A stretch of DNA of 64,000 nt. Origin: Apus apus (taxonomy: Eukaryota > Chordata > Aves > Apodiformes > Apodidae). The stretch is taken from contig NC_067282.1 of NCBI RefSeq assembly GCF_020740795.1, positions 168,856,274-168,920,273 on the forward strand, given 5' to 3'. The notes below the pieces were generated by a model. That model had not been told where the DNA came from and ran no database searches. It saw nothing but the letters and a program-made list of their open reading frames with translations. Each line of letters starts with the position of its first letter. Within the stretch, counting starts at the first letter, position 1. The translations under genes were made by a program, and so were the position numbers. This document shows, one piece after another, positions 23,110 to 35,700 of the stretch.

Positions 23110-23143
23110 TATATATATATTTTTATTTTTATTTTTATTTTTC
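23110..23143. repeat. AT and ATTTTT simple repeats
   Basis: A short AT run is followed by four ATTTTT-like units. It lies in intergenic DNA, and the frames that read through it are artefacts. Confidence 0.85.
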
Positions 23144-25649
23144 AATGAAAACTGCAAAACAGAAATAGAAAAGGATGGAAAATACCAGCTTAGGGATAGA
23201 CAGATTACAGACATGACATGCAGCAAAGTGGCATGGCTGTCATTGTACTGTACAGATGTCACATCTATGGAAGAGTGGTGTGGTCAGTCCTGAATCCTGA
23301 CCCACACGCAACAGACACTTTAACTGGGGTCACAGTCATGTGCAAAATAGTTTTACCCAAGTGAGCATCGGCAGCATTTCCTGGATTACTCAGGTCTTCA
23401 ATTAGATTAATCAAGCCCATGAAGGTTCTCACATGCTTAACTGTTTGTGGCACCAGGTACTTAGGCAGGCAAAACTGAGTCCTGGGTGGTTTGTTTGTTT
23501 AAACACCCAGCTGGCGTGTCCTTACCTTCTTCCTCCATGACTCCCTGGTACCCTTGATTTTCCCATAAGTGGGGTGGCTTGAGCAATAACTGTTGAAGTA
23601 ACGTCCATGAGTGTTTTTGGCAATATTAGGGATAATCAAATGGGTGAAACCCATTTTCACTCTGGAAATTCAGGGTAGTGGGCTTCCAGAGAAACTGGAG
23701 CTAACCACTCAGTAAAGATGTATAAAAAATACGCAGCCAGAAGCCATGGATATGAGTGTGTTATATAGGCCAGAAAAAAGAATACTACTTGTTTCCAAGA
23801 ACACCAGGGTTTCCTACCCAGAACTTACCTGGCACACTGTTGCACAATGTGCACATCTCAAATAAATGTATTCTTAAAATAGCATTCTATTCTTATTCAG
23901 AGTGCTAGTGGAGTGTAAAAACATATTAAACAAGCCTCAGACCTCAATTGTCAGTGTTAAAAATCTCCAGATGGATTCAGCTGCCAGTTTGCCAAATGTG
24001 TATATGTGTAAATGAGGGCTGAGGTTTTTTCTTTTCAGAAAAAAAGGCAGAATGGTTTTCTTTCCATTTTTTTAATTCATGTCGTATCAGCTAAAAAGTG
24101 TTTCCAATTTTACATCTTGTTTTCTGTTTAAACCTGCTTCAACCAGGAGTGCAACGTGACATTAAGTCACAGATCTTAAAGTCTCCATATATGCTAATTT
24201 AATCAACAAATGAGAGCCACTGTTCTTCCCCTCGGAAGGAGCAAAGCACCAGTTCCTTGTTCACAGGTGAGAAATTTGCTAAAATCAAGTGTCTACAATT
24301 TTTGAAGTATCGTGCAGTTGAATGCACTGCATGATTGAAGAACTTTTTGGGTAACTTAAGCTCCCAAGTTCAGCTTAAATGTTTTTAAGGTATCATAGGT
24401 ATTTAGTAAAGATACCATTTTTACTGTAAATTATCTTGCTCCCTTTACCATACCTGTTGCTCATTTTCATCAGACTGACTATGCAGATGAGAAATTACTT
24501 TAAAAATCCAAGCCCATATAATAAGAAATAATCACATTTGATTTGAAGATCTAAACAACATTTCAGGAATCCTTAAAAAAAAAAAAAAAGCAAAGATCAC
24601 AGCGGACTTCTTGACAGTAATAAATGTAACACGTGGAGTGAGCAAGAAAAAAATACCCCTTTTAAAATTTATAAAGTTATGTCTGAATAGTCAAATATAT
24701 GTTTGTATTTACTCAGATTTGGGAAAAAGACAAAGCCACCATCTTTTACAGCTGTTAGCCATCATCTGAATTATAACCATCTTCTTCTATCAAGTTGAGA
24801 AGGCAGATTGCTTTAATCTTTAAAATCCACCATCAACAGGCTTATCTTTTTATGTGTACAATCTTAAAATGGATAGTAAAAAAGTGCAGAATTCAAAATT
24901 GCTATACACCTGACCCAGAGCCACAGCAATTCCATCAACAATCCAACTTCCAAGCGCAATTCAATACATGCTAAAAAGCTGGTTTTGCACTACATAGAAA
25001 ACCAGCTCAAAACCTGAAAATAAAAACCAACGACTCCCTGACATGTTTTGCTGTCTTTTCTCACTTTGGCAATTTCAGGTATTTTGACATGGTTTGCATC
25101 ACCAGAGGCAATGCAACGAGAAGTGGCACTCACACCAAGAAAAAGGAAACTATCTAAACGGCTCAGGCTTTTCTTCCTCCACTCTACAGAGCAGCTGTAG
25201 TTTTCAGAAGCAGTGTATATTCATGTTCGCTTGTGTGTGGAAGTTCAAATAGTGGTGACCATCATATGAAATGTATTTCTGTTTTTAAGGGGGAACATAC
25301 TAACTTGGAACTAAGCTACGATCAGTTCTAAAGATTTTTCCAAGTGTTCCTTCTGTAATGAATTCTTGAAGCACCTTTATACTGTTTGCAATGTTACCCA
25401 CCCACCTTTCTAAACAGTACATGCTATTATAGAGTGGGGATCTGAAATGAAGGTCCATCAAACTTTTTGGCTGTGGAAAAGAACAAAAAACTCTCTCAGA
25501 AATTTACTTGTCAGCAGCAAAAAGACTCTTCAAGTGTCTTAACCACTGTACAGCTTGATAGTTTTAATACTTCAACAGTTTTTTTTTTCCTTTTTCATTG
25601 TTGAAGAAATAATTTCACAATCTCAAATCAAAGTCAACACTGCAGTGAG

Positions 25650-26702
25650 GAGAGCTTTTCTACTTTATTACAAAGAGAAGAAGCCTTTATGTGGTCAGAA
25701 AATACAAGATTGATCTTTTTTTTTTTTCTCTTCCTATGAAACGCTGCTGTTCAAACAGCCAGAGTGAATTGTCTCAGTTCACTTCTTGAAGTCCCATCAC
25801 ATTCACTTGGGTATGGATGTCCTTGGCTGCTGAAAATCTGGCCCTTTAGTGCACAGGGCGACAAAGTAGTCCCCTGACCAGCAGTTCCAGAATGTCCCGT
25901 TTTCATATATTGCATCCATGCACACCTCCTAAAAATGAGGTACAGCAGGGCAAACATTTTCCAAAATAGATGTCATATATATAATATATACACATTCGTA
26001 CATACATACCTTTATTCATGTGATGTCCAAAAATTTAAAAAAAATGTACACATTTATTACAAAATCGTAACAAAGACTGGACAGTGTTTTGCTCATTCTG
26101 GAAAGATGAAGCTCAGTAATACACAACTCTGGAAACTAACCAGAGACTGTGGCAATATCTTTCTTCTAAACAGTCAAGATATTCTTGCATTAAGCTTGGC
26201 GAAAACTGCCTTTCAAAAACAGAAGGGGAAGTAAAATGAAGGAAGCAAACCTTGCTCATCTTTCCAAATGAAATACGAGAAGGATCTTCACATAAAAATG
26301 CACAAACATTTTTTATTACCAATAGTGCTACAATGAACAATGCAAATTTTGTTGTCTAATTTTTTGTCTTTTTTTTTTTTTTTTGTTTTTACATTTTGGA
26401 AAACTAAGTGGTAAACTTTTGTCAGTGTACTTGCTTGTCTTTACAGACCCAAGCTTGTCTGCTGGCAAAAAAATAAAACAAAAACAAAAATTCAGACCCT
26501 GCTCAAACTAAAGAAAAACAATTACAAATTTAGTTGTTGGGCAGCACATAATTAGTAAGGCAGGACCTCAAATGGTGACCCTTCGCATGAGCCAATTGCC
26601 AGATCCTCAAGGAATTAAAACCAAGATGCCTGAGCCACATCAGTTCTGCAGTTATGTTGAGTATTGTGCTGAGACAGCCATACCCCAAGAAAAGAGAAGT
26701 CT
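25650..26702 (-). other. CNOT2: CNOT2 3' UTR (putative)
   Basis: This is the sequence following the CNOT2 stop codon on the minus strand. Candidate AATAAA signals (TTTATT on the plus strand) lie at 26312-26317, 26053-26058 and 25664-25669. The last would give a UTR of about 1.05 kb, similar to the length I recall for mammals. An A run of about 16 (26369-26384, as T on the plus strand) lies inside it. The 75-codon minus-strand frame at 26113-26340 falls in the UTR and is not a gene. End usage is inferred. Confidence 0.55.
26369..26384. repeat. Homopolymer T tract (A on the transcript strand)
   Basis: About 16 T residues lie within the probable CNOT2 3' UTR. On the mRNA this is an A run, able to cause internal oligo-dT priming and false transcript ends. 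Confidence 0.9.
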
Positions 26703-26789
26703 TTAGAAGGCTTGCTGAGCAGGGTTGTAGTTGAAGGTTGATGGCAGATGAGGCCTTTCTTCTAGTTTGTCATATTCCAGGTGGAACTC
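26703..26789 (-). CDS. CNOT2: CNOT2 terminal coding exon (residues 513-540 and stop)
   Basis: This exon follows a TTGTAG acceptor and encodes EFHLEYDKLEERPHLPSTFN then YNPAQQAF, the C-terminal tail of the NOT-box region. TAA is at 26703-26705. It enters in phase 0. Confidence 0.98.
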   Translation of the reverse strand, partial: EFHLEYDKLEERPHLPSTFNYNPAQQAF

Positions 26790-29700
26790 CTACAATTAAA
26801 ATAATAAAAAAAAGACAAAACCAAATAAAACAACATATCATTTACCCATTGAGAATTGTTCGTTCTACCAGCCAGGCTTGAAAAGTACAAATATGGAAGA
26901 GATCAGCTTCCTTATCTCGAGGCAGAAACACCGGATTTCGCTCTCCAGGATTCCGTATTTTAATTAGGAAAAAGTCAATATCCTGAGCCATTACACCTGC
27001 AGCATGTAGGGTCTCCTTTTTAATGTTACACTACTCTGCAAACCCCAGTTACTATCTCCAACAATTTAATATATATACATACACAAAACACAAATATACA
27101 ATCATGGCATTAAGCTGAACTATGAATAAAAGCTTCTGCCTTTCCACAGCTCAGATGTAGAGAAACATATTTTGGATGACCTGCAGTTCTGGGATATTTT
27201 ATGCCACACTATCAGACCCAAGTGCAAGTTAAACTAGCAAGATGACTCCTTAGTACAAAACTGGGGAACATTTTAGAAAACTCTAGACATGAACTACTGA
27301 AACCTATTTAAACCAGAATTTAGCAAAATATTCCACCCCATTTCATACTTAAATTTTAAGCTTCACACTTACCCAGCCCTCCTGTACATCCTGAGCTCCT
27401 TGTTCCTATATAGCTCTTTGTCAACATCTTTCATGCGAAGTTCTGCTGTTGTTTTATAAACAACCACACAGAATCAAAATCTTTGCCCATGTGCCCAGAT
27501 GCCACACAGGCTACTGGTTCATAAATAAGCAGCTTTACTGTCTCACCAGCAAAATCACCTGACTTTCATTTGAGAATGTCTGGTTTGTGTAATTTTAAAA
27601 CATTTCACTAATCCAATAGGAATTCTTATTCTGACTATAACAACTACTATTAAGATTGTAACCACCCCTGATAATCTAAATGCATCCTGATTATTACAGT
27701 GAGAAACATGTTTTCCTTCCCTGTGACCTTAATTCGTGCACACAACCCTAATTAGTGCACTTTGACATTTGGTGCTTGTTACTTCATTCATGCAAAAAAA
27801 GTACAAGGACTTACTTCAGCCTTGTATTTTTCAGATCCTTTCAGCAGTTTAACTCTGTCTCATCCTCATTTTATCTTAATTGCACGAGTAAACAAAAGTT
27901 TCAGAATTTTTCTTTAACGTGGCTACTTGTTAATTCAAGAGCTACTCTGGAAACATGCAATTTATTTTGCTTAACTCAGTGAAGAACCTCAGCAGAACAT
28001 TATGTGTATCTGGCAGAGCAAGCTTAAAACACTAAGAGTAGTGAACAGATTATTTTAGAGTACTCCCTGAAGGGACTAAATAGTGTAGTATTTCAGTTTT
28101 TACAGGTAGAGAAACTAAAGACCAAGTCAACACAAGACCAGAAATAAAATCTAGGAACTCCAACTCCCAGAACTTCTTCTTCAAGGCAAAACAAGGTGCA
28201 TCAAGCATAGAAAAAATATTGAGCATGGTAAGGAAACAAAGTAGGGGAAAATGCTAAGCATTCAGCAAGCCAGTATTCCCCAGAGAACATCATCCCTCAA
28301 CCTGGAAAATCCTAGGAAAACCTACATGAGGTTACAGTGATCTGCAATGAAGTGATGCACATCTGCTTCTCTTCTGGTTCCCTGCTCCCTACTCCAACCA
28401 CAGGGGTTTTTAGTTATTAGTTTCTTGGTTTTTTTAAAAATCAATTTTAGTGATGAGTTTGTTTGGGCTTTTTTAGGCTATATATACAAGGCAATTGCTT
28501 GTGGCATTCCTAATTAACACTGCATGCCAGTTGGTCTATGTTCTTTTTTTGTGCAGACACAAACAGATGTGCTGATACTAAAGAGATGACTGCTCCCTCT
28601 TTTTGTCGGAAGCAGTATCAAGGTGTACAAATCTATGCGGGTATTTTGGTGTCAAAGGCAGGTTTAGATTGGGTGGACCTTCAGTAACTCTGGAGTAATT
28701 TTTTAATTAAAAAAATATACTGCTCAAACTACTTTCCCATTCATGGCTTTCAAAGTTTCCATTTTGCACATAACCAGGGGAGGGTCTGCAGATCGCTATC
28801 AATTAATGGTCAGCTGTTGGGGAACTACTTCTTTCACAGAATTGTAAACAAAGAGAAGGGTTAATAATAAAAGCTTCCATCAGTTACCAGAACCTCCAGG
28901 AACTCTGAAATGCCTTCAAAATTACCTACAGAAAATGGCTACTTAAACCAGTAGGACAACGTCAGTAGTCTAAAAAGGGTTTTCCAAACCTAAGGTGGTT
29001 CCATGCCTCTACTGGCAGTAGTAGCTGCAAGCAAGGCATGTCTGAAAGACATGCCCAAGAGCTTGAGCTTGTCCTTCTTGTGTTACAAGTTGGAAGCCTC
29101 TCATTTAAAAGAAAGAATGTGATTCCCTACCAAAATTTCTTTAGAAGTATCTGAGTTGATACTTCAAACTGTCATTCAATTTTTAAAACAAAGAGGCTTA
29201 AAAGAGCCCTTTTGATGTACATCTGTGTCAGTAACACTCAAGTCCAATGTCCAGCAGTGTGTAAGAACAACTAAAGTTATAAATGACAATAGCAAAAAAA
29301 GAACTCATTGACCAAATACTTTTGAAAACTAAAAGGCAATTATTTATTACATATAGAAAAATAATTGTATTACAAGTATATTTTATGCTTTCTGCTTTTC
29401 ATTCCAAGGGCTATTGTGGTTTAGGATGTGACCAGCAGCATGGATATTTTTTAATATAAACAAATACAAATAAAATGTAAAATGAGTGCCATTTATCCAC
29501 TGACAAACACCTGTTGCTTTATTTTCCACATGGAAGTAATTATTAAAAATTAAATACCTTTTATTAACCAAGAATAATTAATACTAAACGTGGGTGGAAA
29601 CTTCTACCACGTGTGACACCAAATTATTGCTCTATGCAAATAAATCGTTTCTTATGTCATCCTGAAAACTTGTTTTGATGGTAAAGTTACATCAGTTTGT

Positions 29701-32700
29701 ATGTGTACAAATAACAATAGGTAAGAATACTAAAGAGAGAACTGCTTAAGGTGATACATAGGATTAATAGAGTAAAGCAAAACAAAAAGGAAGCTGAATA
29801 GGAAGTGCCCTGAGGCCAAAGTATTCTGGACTGTGTAAGTCCATCAAAGGTGATGGTAGAAATCCCTCAGGTAGCTCAAAAATTCCAAACAGGATGGAAA
29901 AGCAGTATTTATACTGGCTTAAAGATGGATGCAAAGACATAAATTTAAATTAGGGGCTGAGTTAAAATGCTATGGCAAATCTGTATTAGAAGAAAAAATG
30001 TAACTTTCTAGCAATTAAAGAAGTATGTCAATTAATACTGATCTCAAAAGGACAGGAAGTAATAAAATATAGGCAGCAAGCCTTAAAAGCAAATAAACAC
30101 TTGGAACTTAACCTTCTCTTCCATAAAGAATTCTGTGTTTTATAACTACAAAATCAAAGTAAAAGGGTTTTATAATCTTATTCCTTAAAAGGAATTAATT
30201 CTCCTTACTTTTCAAAGGAGAAATTCCAGACAGTTTACTTCAGACTATTTAAACCAGGATTTAGTATGTGTTCAATTGTAGAAGGCATTTTTGGTCTTGG
30301 ATCTACTTCCTCTCTCACGTCTCCTCAACGGCAGCAAACTACACAGCCAAATCCTCAGTGAAAAATCAGTGTCTTTAACTGTACTGTACTTTGCACATGT
30401 CCTAGAATGGAAAACCATATACAAACATACCTGTAATCAGCACTTTCCTGCATTTTGTTTTGCATCTAAGGTGAATTTGAAGTTTATTTTCATTCATATT
30501 TTTTTGACTATTTACTACCACATATCAACACAGAATTAATTTCATTTGATTTCCTAACAGTTTAGGAATTGTCTCAGTACTCAGCTAATTGGTGGCATTT
30601 CCTTCTTCAATCTGTGATCTGTTAGGAATATAAAATACAGAGCCTACAGCTTAATAAAAAAAGGTTATTATTTGATGTTTTCTTGGAAGAAGTTATTCAG
30701 TTTAGTTTACTGGGGTTTGATAAAGCCAATCTAAGGTACAAAAAAAAATAAATCTCTTACAGTGTATCTGTTTTTTGTGTTTACAAATTTAGTCTTTAGG
30801 TTTAAAAATATTACCTAAACTGTTGTATTTCACTGTATCTATTGTAATGCAGTATAATTTAGGTAAAATAATCATATAAGCCCACAATGGATAACGTACC
30901 ATGTCTGCACAACAAAACACATGAAAATATGTGTTGCCCTGTATTTTAGCACTAGAACAACAAATGTATAAAGCACCTTGAAAAACAATCTGATTTGCAC
31001 ATGTAAGAATGAGTAATTTATCATAAATAATTCTTGTCTGACTGCTTCTAAAAAAAGCTAATGAAACTTATTAAGCAGCAATTACTATTGTGGCCTTCTA
31101 AGGAACTGATATTCCCAGTATTCACTAAAAATGTAGTAGTTCTAGCTATACTTTTTTTCACATTCAAAGCTAAACACAGTTATCAAACACTGCCATTCTT
31201 GTTATGGTAAGTCTGAGTTAGTCTTCCTCCATGAAATTAGTATCAGAATTGATATAATGCCAAGATCACCCCCATCATGCACTTAAGCTCTTATTTATTT
31301 ATCATAGATGGAAACATCACAGAATTATTTCCAGCAAGTGATTGATTCCTTTCCCATGTCCCCAAAAGAGCAATTTTCCCCAAATCCTTCTCTAGCTTCC
31401 TTGTGATCAATACTCAACTTGCCTGCTGTATTTTGCACCAAACTAAAATTATATAACAACTTCAAGCTAATATTCCACTTCCAGTGTCTACATTGAGAGT
31501 ACACAAGCCCAAAAGAAGAGACATTATCTCTCTCTATGGAAAAAAAATAATCATGTTCCTTATTAGCTTACCGCTGCTGGTGCAAAACTTTAGAAAATAC
31601 TATCCCTCTCCTTACTAGCTACCAATTGCTTCTTAATGTTGGGGGAATTATTTTCAGTCTGCAAAGTAAAAATAAGAGAAACTGGGTAGATCTTGGGCAA
31701 AATCATTTGGAGAAGAGTAGTGACTTGTATCTCTTTCACTGCAGTATCTCCAGGAATGCCTACTAGATGAAACTCATCTTTAAACAAGGAAGGAGGTAAT
31801 GTGCTAATTAACACCTAAGGCATTGGATGCTGAATTTCAGGACAGCACTCGGGACTACAAATAGAGGAGATACTGCCTTTAAATAATGCAGCTTCATACA
31901 TTTACTACAGATAGAAACAGATGAGACACCAAAGAGGTTACTATCCTTATGCAATGGGTACCACTTCTGGTAAAAGAACTGTTTCCACATAGGGTAAAAA
32001 CTCAATTTCATTGATATATGAACCTTCATGAGGCTCTTCTTGCTCATAAATAAATGGAACATATTCAATTGACTCCCAAGAAGAAATCTATCCTTTCAAA
32101 AGGTAATTACTTCCTGTCTGATCATCTTATATAATAATAATATAGCTTTAAACAGTGTCTTGGGAAACCTAATAAATTATACCAAGCAGCAAATAAACAA
32201 CTCAAGTAAAAATTAAAACTTTCCTTTGGTTTGCGTTTTCTTTTTGAGGGGAGTGACACTTTTGCTTTAAAGTTCTTACATCACCTTACACGTGAAAAAC
32301 CAGACAAATAGGGCTTGCCATTAAAACCCTCAGTTACAAAATCCTGGTTTTCTTATGGTCACAGGAAAGGCAGTAGGGGTAATGACTCAGATATGCAAAT
32401 GGATTGAAGAGCCTTTCCACATCATTTGAGGCAACTAAAAAGCTAATTTCTGAGGGGAGCCTGCACAGACTAAGCACATTTACCAAGGGGAGGGGAGAAG
32501 AAACCAAAAAAAACCATCATACCTAGTCAATATCTAGATGATGGCAAACTTCAATATACTAGCTAGAAAGAAATGTAATGCACTTAACAGAAGGGAGAAC
32601 ACTGAACTCTATTCCCTTTAATCTAAAGCTGATGTCCAAAACCACATCAACAGATGTGTAACTATTTAAAGCAAAATTTCATTATCTCCAAGTGTATAGA

Positions 32701-35700
32701 TGCAACTTGCTCCCAGAAATGAAAGGGCTTTTCAGCAAACAATTCATGTTAGGCTTCAGGTGAAAAGATTTCTAATTGAACAAATACTTAAGCCTGTGGA
32801 ACAACAAAAGAGAGTTCCAATGTGCTGGAATCACATTTGTTGAATTCAAGGCCTCAAGATTAATCTAGTCTGATCTGTTAAGTGTTTTTTTAGAGGAAAG
32901 CAAGAGAGTGATACCATATCTACAGAAGGCCCGACATGGAAGCTTCATATTTGCTCTTTCATTGATGAATCCAATATCAGTTAAAACTTGAATCAAAATC
33001 ATGCTGCTTCCATGAATTCTCATATAGCCAAACTTAAGTAGGGAACAAGATTCTTGATAAACTATTTAACTCAAGCAGACTCTAGGTAGGTGTAATGACT
33101 GTATGTATATTGTGAATTCAGTTTTTTTTTTCAGCTCCAGCTAGGCTGAATGCATCACCTTGTACAGCTTTTATGTGTTCAAAAGAACACACCTCTTGCC
33201 AGGTTAGCAAACATTAGCACTCCTGATTTCTCAGTGTTTCGGTACATATCTGCACCAGAAAAATCTGCTTTAGTGGAGAAGAGGAAGTACAGAAATCAGG
33301 GTCTAGCAAGGAAAAGGCATTGTACAAGATGATCTTAAAAACTGGAATTGGAAGCTGGATAGTCTTAAAAGTTGGAAGATACTGAAAATTACTTCTCTTG
33401 GGGGAAGGTGGAGAATACTAAGAACGCCTATGAATTTCTTCATCTAACAAGTAAAGGGTGAACATTACTGACACTATTCAAGGTCAAAAAGGAACAAAAA
33501 GATTATCAGAAGTGAGAAGGCCACAGCTTTTGAATTTTTTTAATGCCTCTTGGCCTAGAATACAGAAAACAAGCAACATGAAAATATGCCTCCACCCTAA
33601 CAGAAATTTATTTATTTCAAAGTACTCTAATGTTCAAACAGCAGTGCACAAGTCATGCAGGATGCTCAAGGAGAGACAATATTTGAAAAAAACAAAAACC
33701 AAACAAAAAACCACCACACAAAAAAACCCAACCAAACAAAAAAAACCCAAACTAACAAATAAACAAAAAACAAGCAACACTGAAACAAAAAAACCCAGTT
33801 CATGCCCTACCCCCAGATAAAGAGCTCCCCCATACCTATTTTTAATTCCAAAGTGAAACGTGGTAGCTCCCTATTGAATTTTCTAACGCAAAACAATAAA
33901 ATATCTGCAAGTACAAATTCTGAAGTGCCAAATAATGCTTCCTATTCTATAATTGTGCTTGAATAAAGCTTTTGATTTTGAACAAAACTCGTAAGTTCTA
34001 CATCCTCGTACCTCCTAAAGGACACAGCAAACAGAGGCAACTCCTCCTTTTACATAAACAAGCAAGAGCTTTAAGCAACCTCTGTTCCCTCACAGATCAG
34101 AAATAAAGATAATGAAGTTGAACAGGAGCTTAAAAAGTTTTGGCGAGGAGGTTAGGTTTTACTTTTGTCCTTTTAAAAATACATGGTTGACAGACTTAAA
34201 AAATCTGCAGATACCTTAGCTACTTTCCTCCAGTTAAGACAGTCAAAGAAGTAATATGTTCCCCTCTCATACGTATTGGTTTTCATTGTTGGCTCCATGC
34301 CGGGTGCCCTGGTGATCCATACTCGTTCTTCTTTGTGGTATCTCCAATCCCGGTTAAATCTTTCATTTTTAATAGGAAGGAAAAATATTTTTTAGTGTTA
34401 GTTACCTGAATTTGACATAAAAAAATACAATGTTAAGGGTTTCAATCAAAACTATGCAATGCATTCAAAACCAAAACAAAATTTCTAAGACATCATTATA
34501 CTGCAGTCTCATACCTCTTCCGTACAATTATTACATCTCAAACTATGAAACTTTAAAAAGTCAACACGTTCTCTTTATGATTATTTACTGGTTTTCATTT
34601 TGCTGATGATAAGTTAGATGTTTCATGATGACTGACACAGACTTTTGACTTCTGTTATATGAATGAAAAAAAAAGTACAGAATGGAACCAAGGTTGGAGG
34701 AGGTATTTAAAAAAAGGTTTCCAGCTTTAGATTGACTAAGATTCTTCTTTCAGTGTCTAACTTGGGTGGGGTTTTTTTTACATCTACTACTTCATTACTG
34801 CAATAGATTAAATCATATAAGACTGACAAAATAGTTTGAACGTACAGCTCTACTGCTGCTAATAGCTGTAATACATCTCCTCCATTCATGTAATAGAGAT
34901 AAAACAGGAGATCTTCTCCATATCGGCCAAGTTTTATTGCAGCCAGCTGCAAAAGATTGAAGAAAATGAGGATGAAAAATCACAATAGAGAAATGTTTTA
35001 AGACATACTATCTCGCTTAAATAACACAAGGATACACCCAGAATGTGCTTCCATCCTAAGTGTGTTGCAAATTATACTCTAATATAACAAGAGTAATAAT
35101 TATTAAAACAAACAGTTTTTCTTCACTTCTAGTTAACCTTTCCAACTTAAAAGATAGAACAGAAAAATAAACAGAATAATGAACCAGAAAGACAGAATTT
35201 CCTCCCTGCATCTGTGTTTAGTCTCATCTACTTAAATTTTGTTTTTTAATTAAAAAGTAATTTACATGTATTTGCTCACTTCACACTTTATTAAGTAACA
35301 TTACTACAATTTCTTACAATATTTTTCAGTGATCCCTCTCACAGAACTGTAACAGCTGAAAAACCACATTTAAGAAAAAATCCCTATTCATGTAGATATG
35401 GAAAACAACAGATAAACGTGAGAATATATTGAACTGTAACTCTGAGCTTATCTCTGGAAGAAATATCTCAATTTAATATGGCATTTGAACATTACTGTAT
35501 CTGGATTATAATAAACTTCTGCTTTGCATGAAGGGCATACTCTTAAAAGCATAATGTGTTCTTTAGCTAACCATGCACATTCTCAGTTTTGTCTTCCCTT
35601 TCTTTTTCTAAGGTGGAATGGGTACATGATGTGTCCAACTAGCCAGTTAATGCATCACTGTTCCTAAAAAGACTGAGGAAATCCATAAAATGCACTGATT

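Larger units (their letters stand above)
19319..25649. other. Intergenic region between CNOT2 and KCNMB4
   Basis: About 6.3 kb separates the probable CNOT2 3' end from the KCNMB4 promoter. It is AT-rich with two microsatellite-like tracts, near 21.7 kb and 23.1 kb. Open frames here are short (up to 119 codons) and match no protein I know. I see no RNA gene or intact transposon. Both flanking genes are read leftward, so any KCNMB4 upstream enhancer could lie here, but none can be identified by eye. Confidence 0.7.

Noticed and set aside
33458-33820. A 120-codon plus-strand frame with a Lys/Thr/Pro-rich C-terminus
   Set aside because: The C-terminal part is the A/C-rich low-complexity tract. 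The rest matches nothing.
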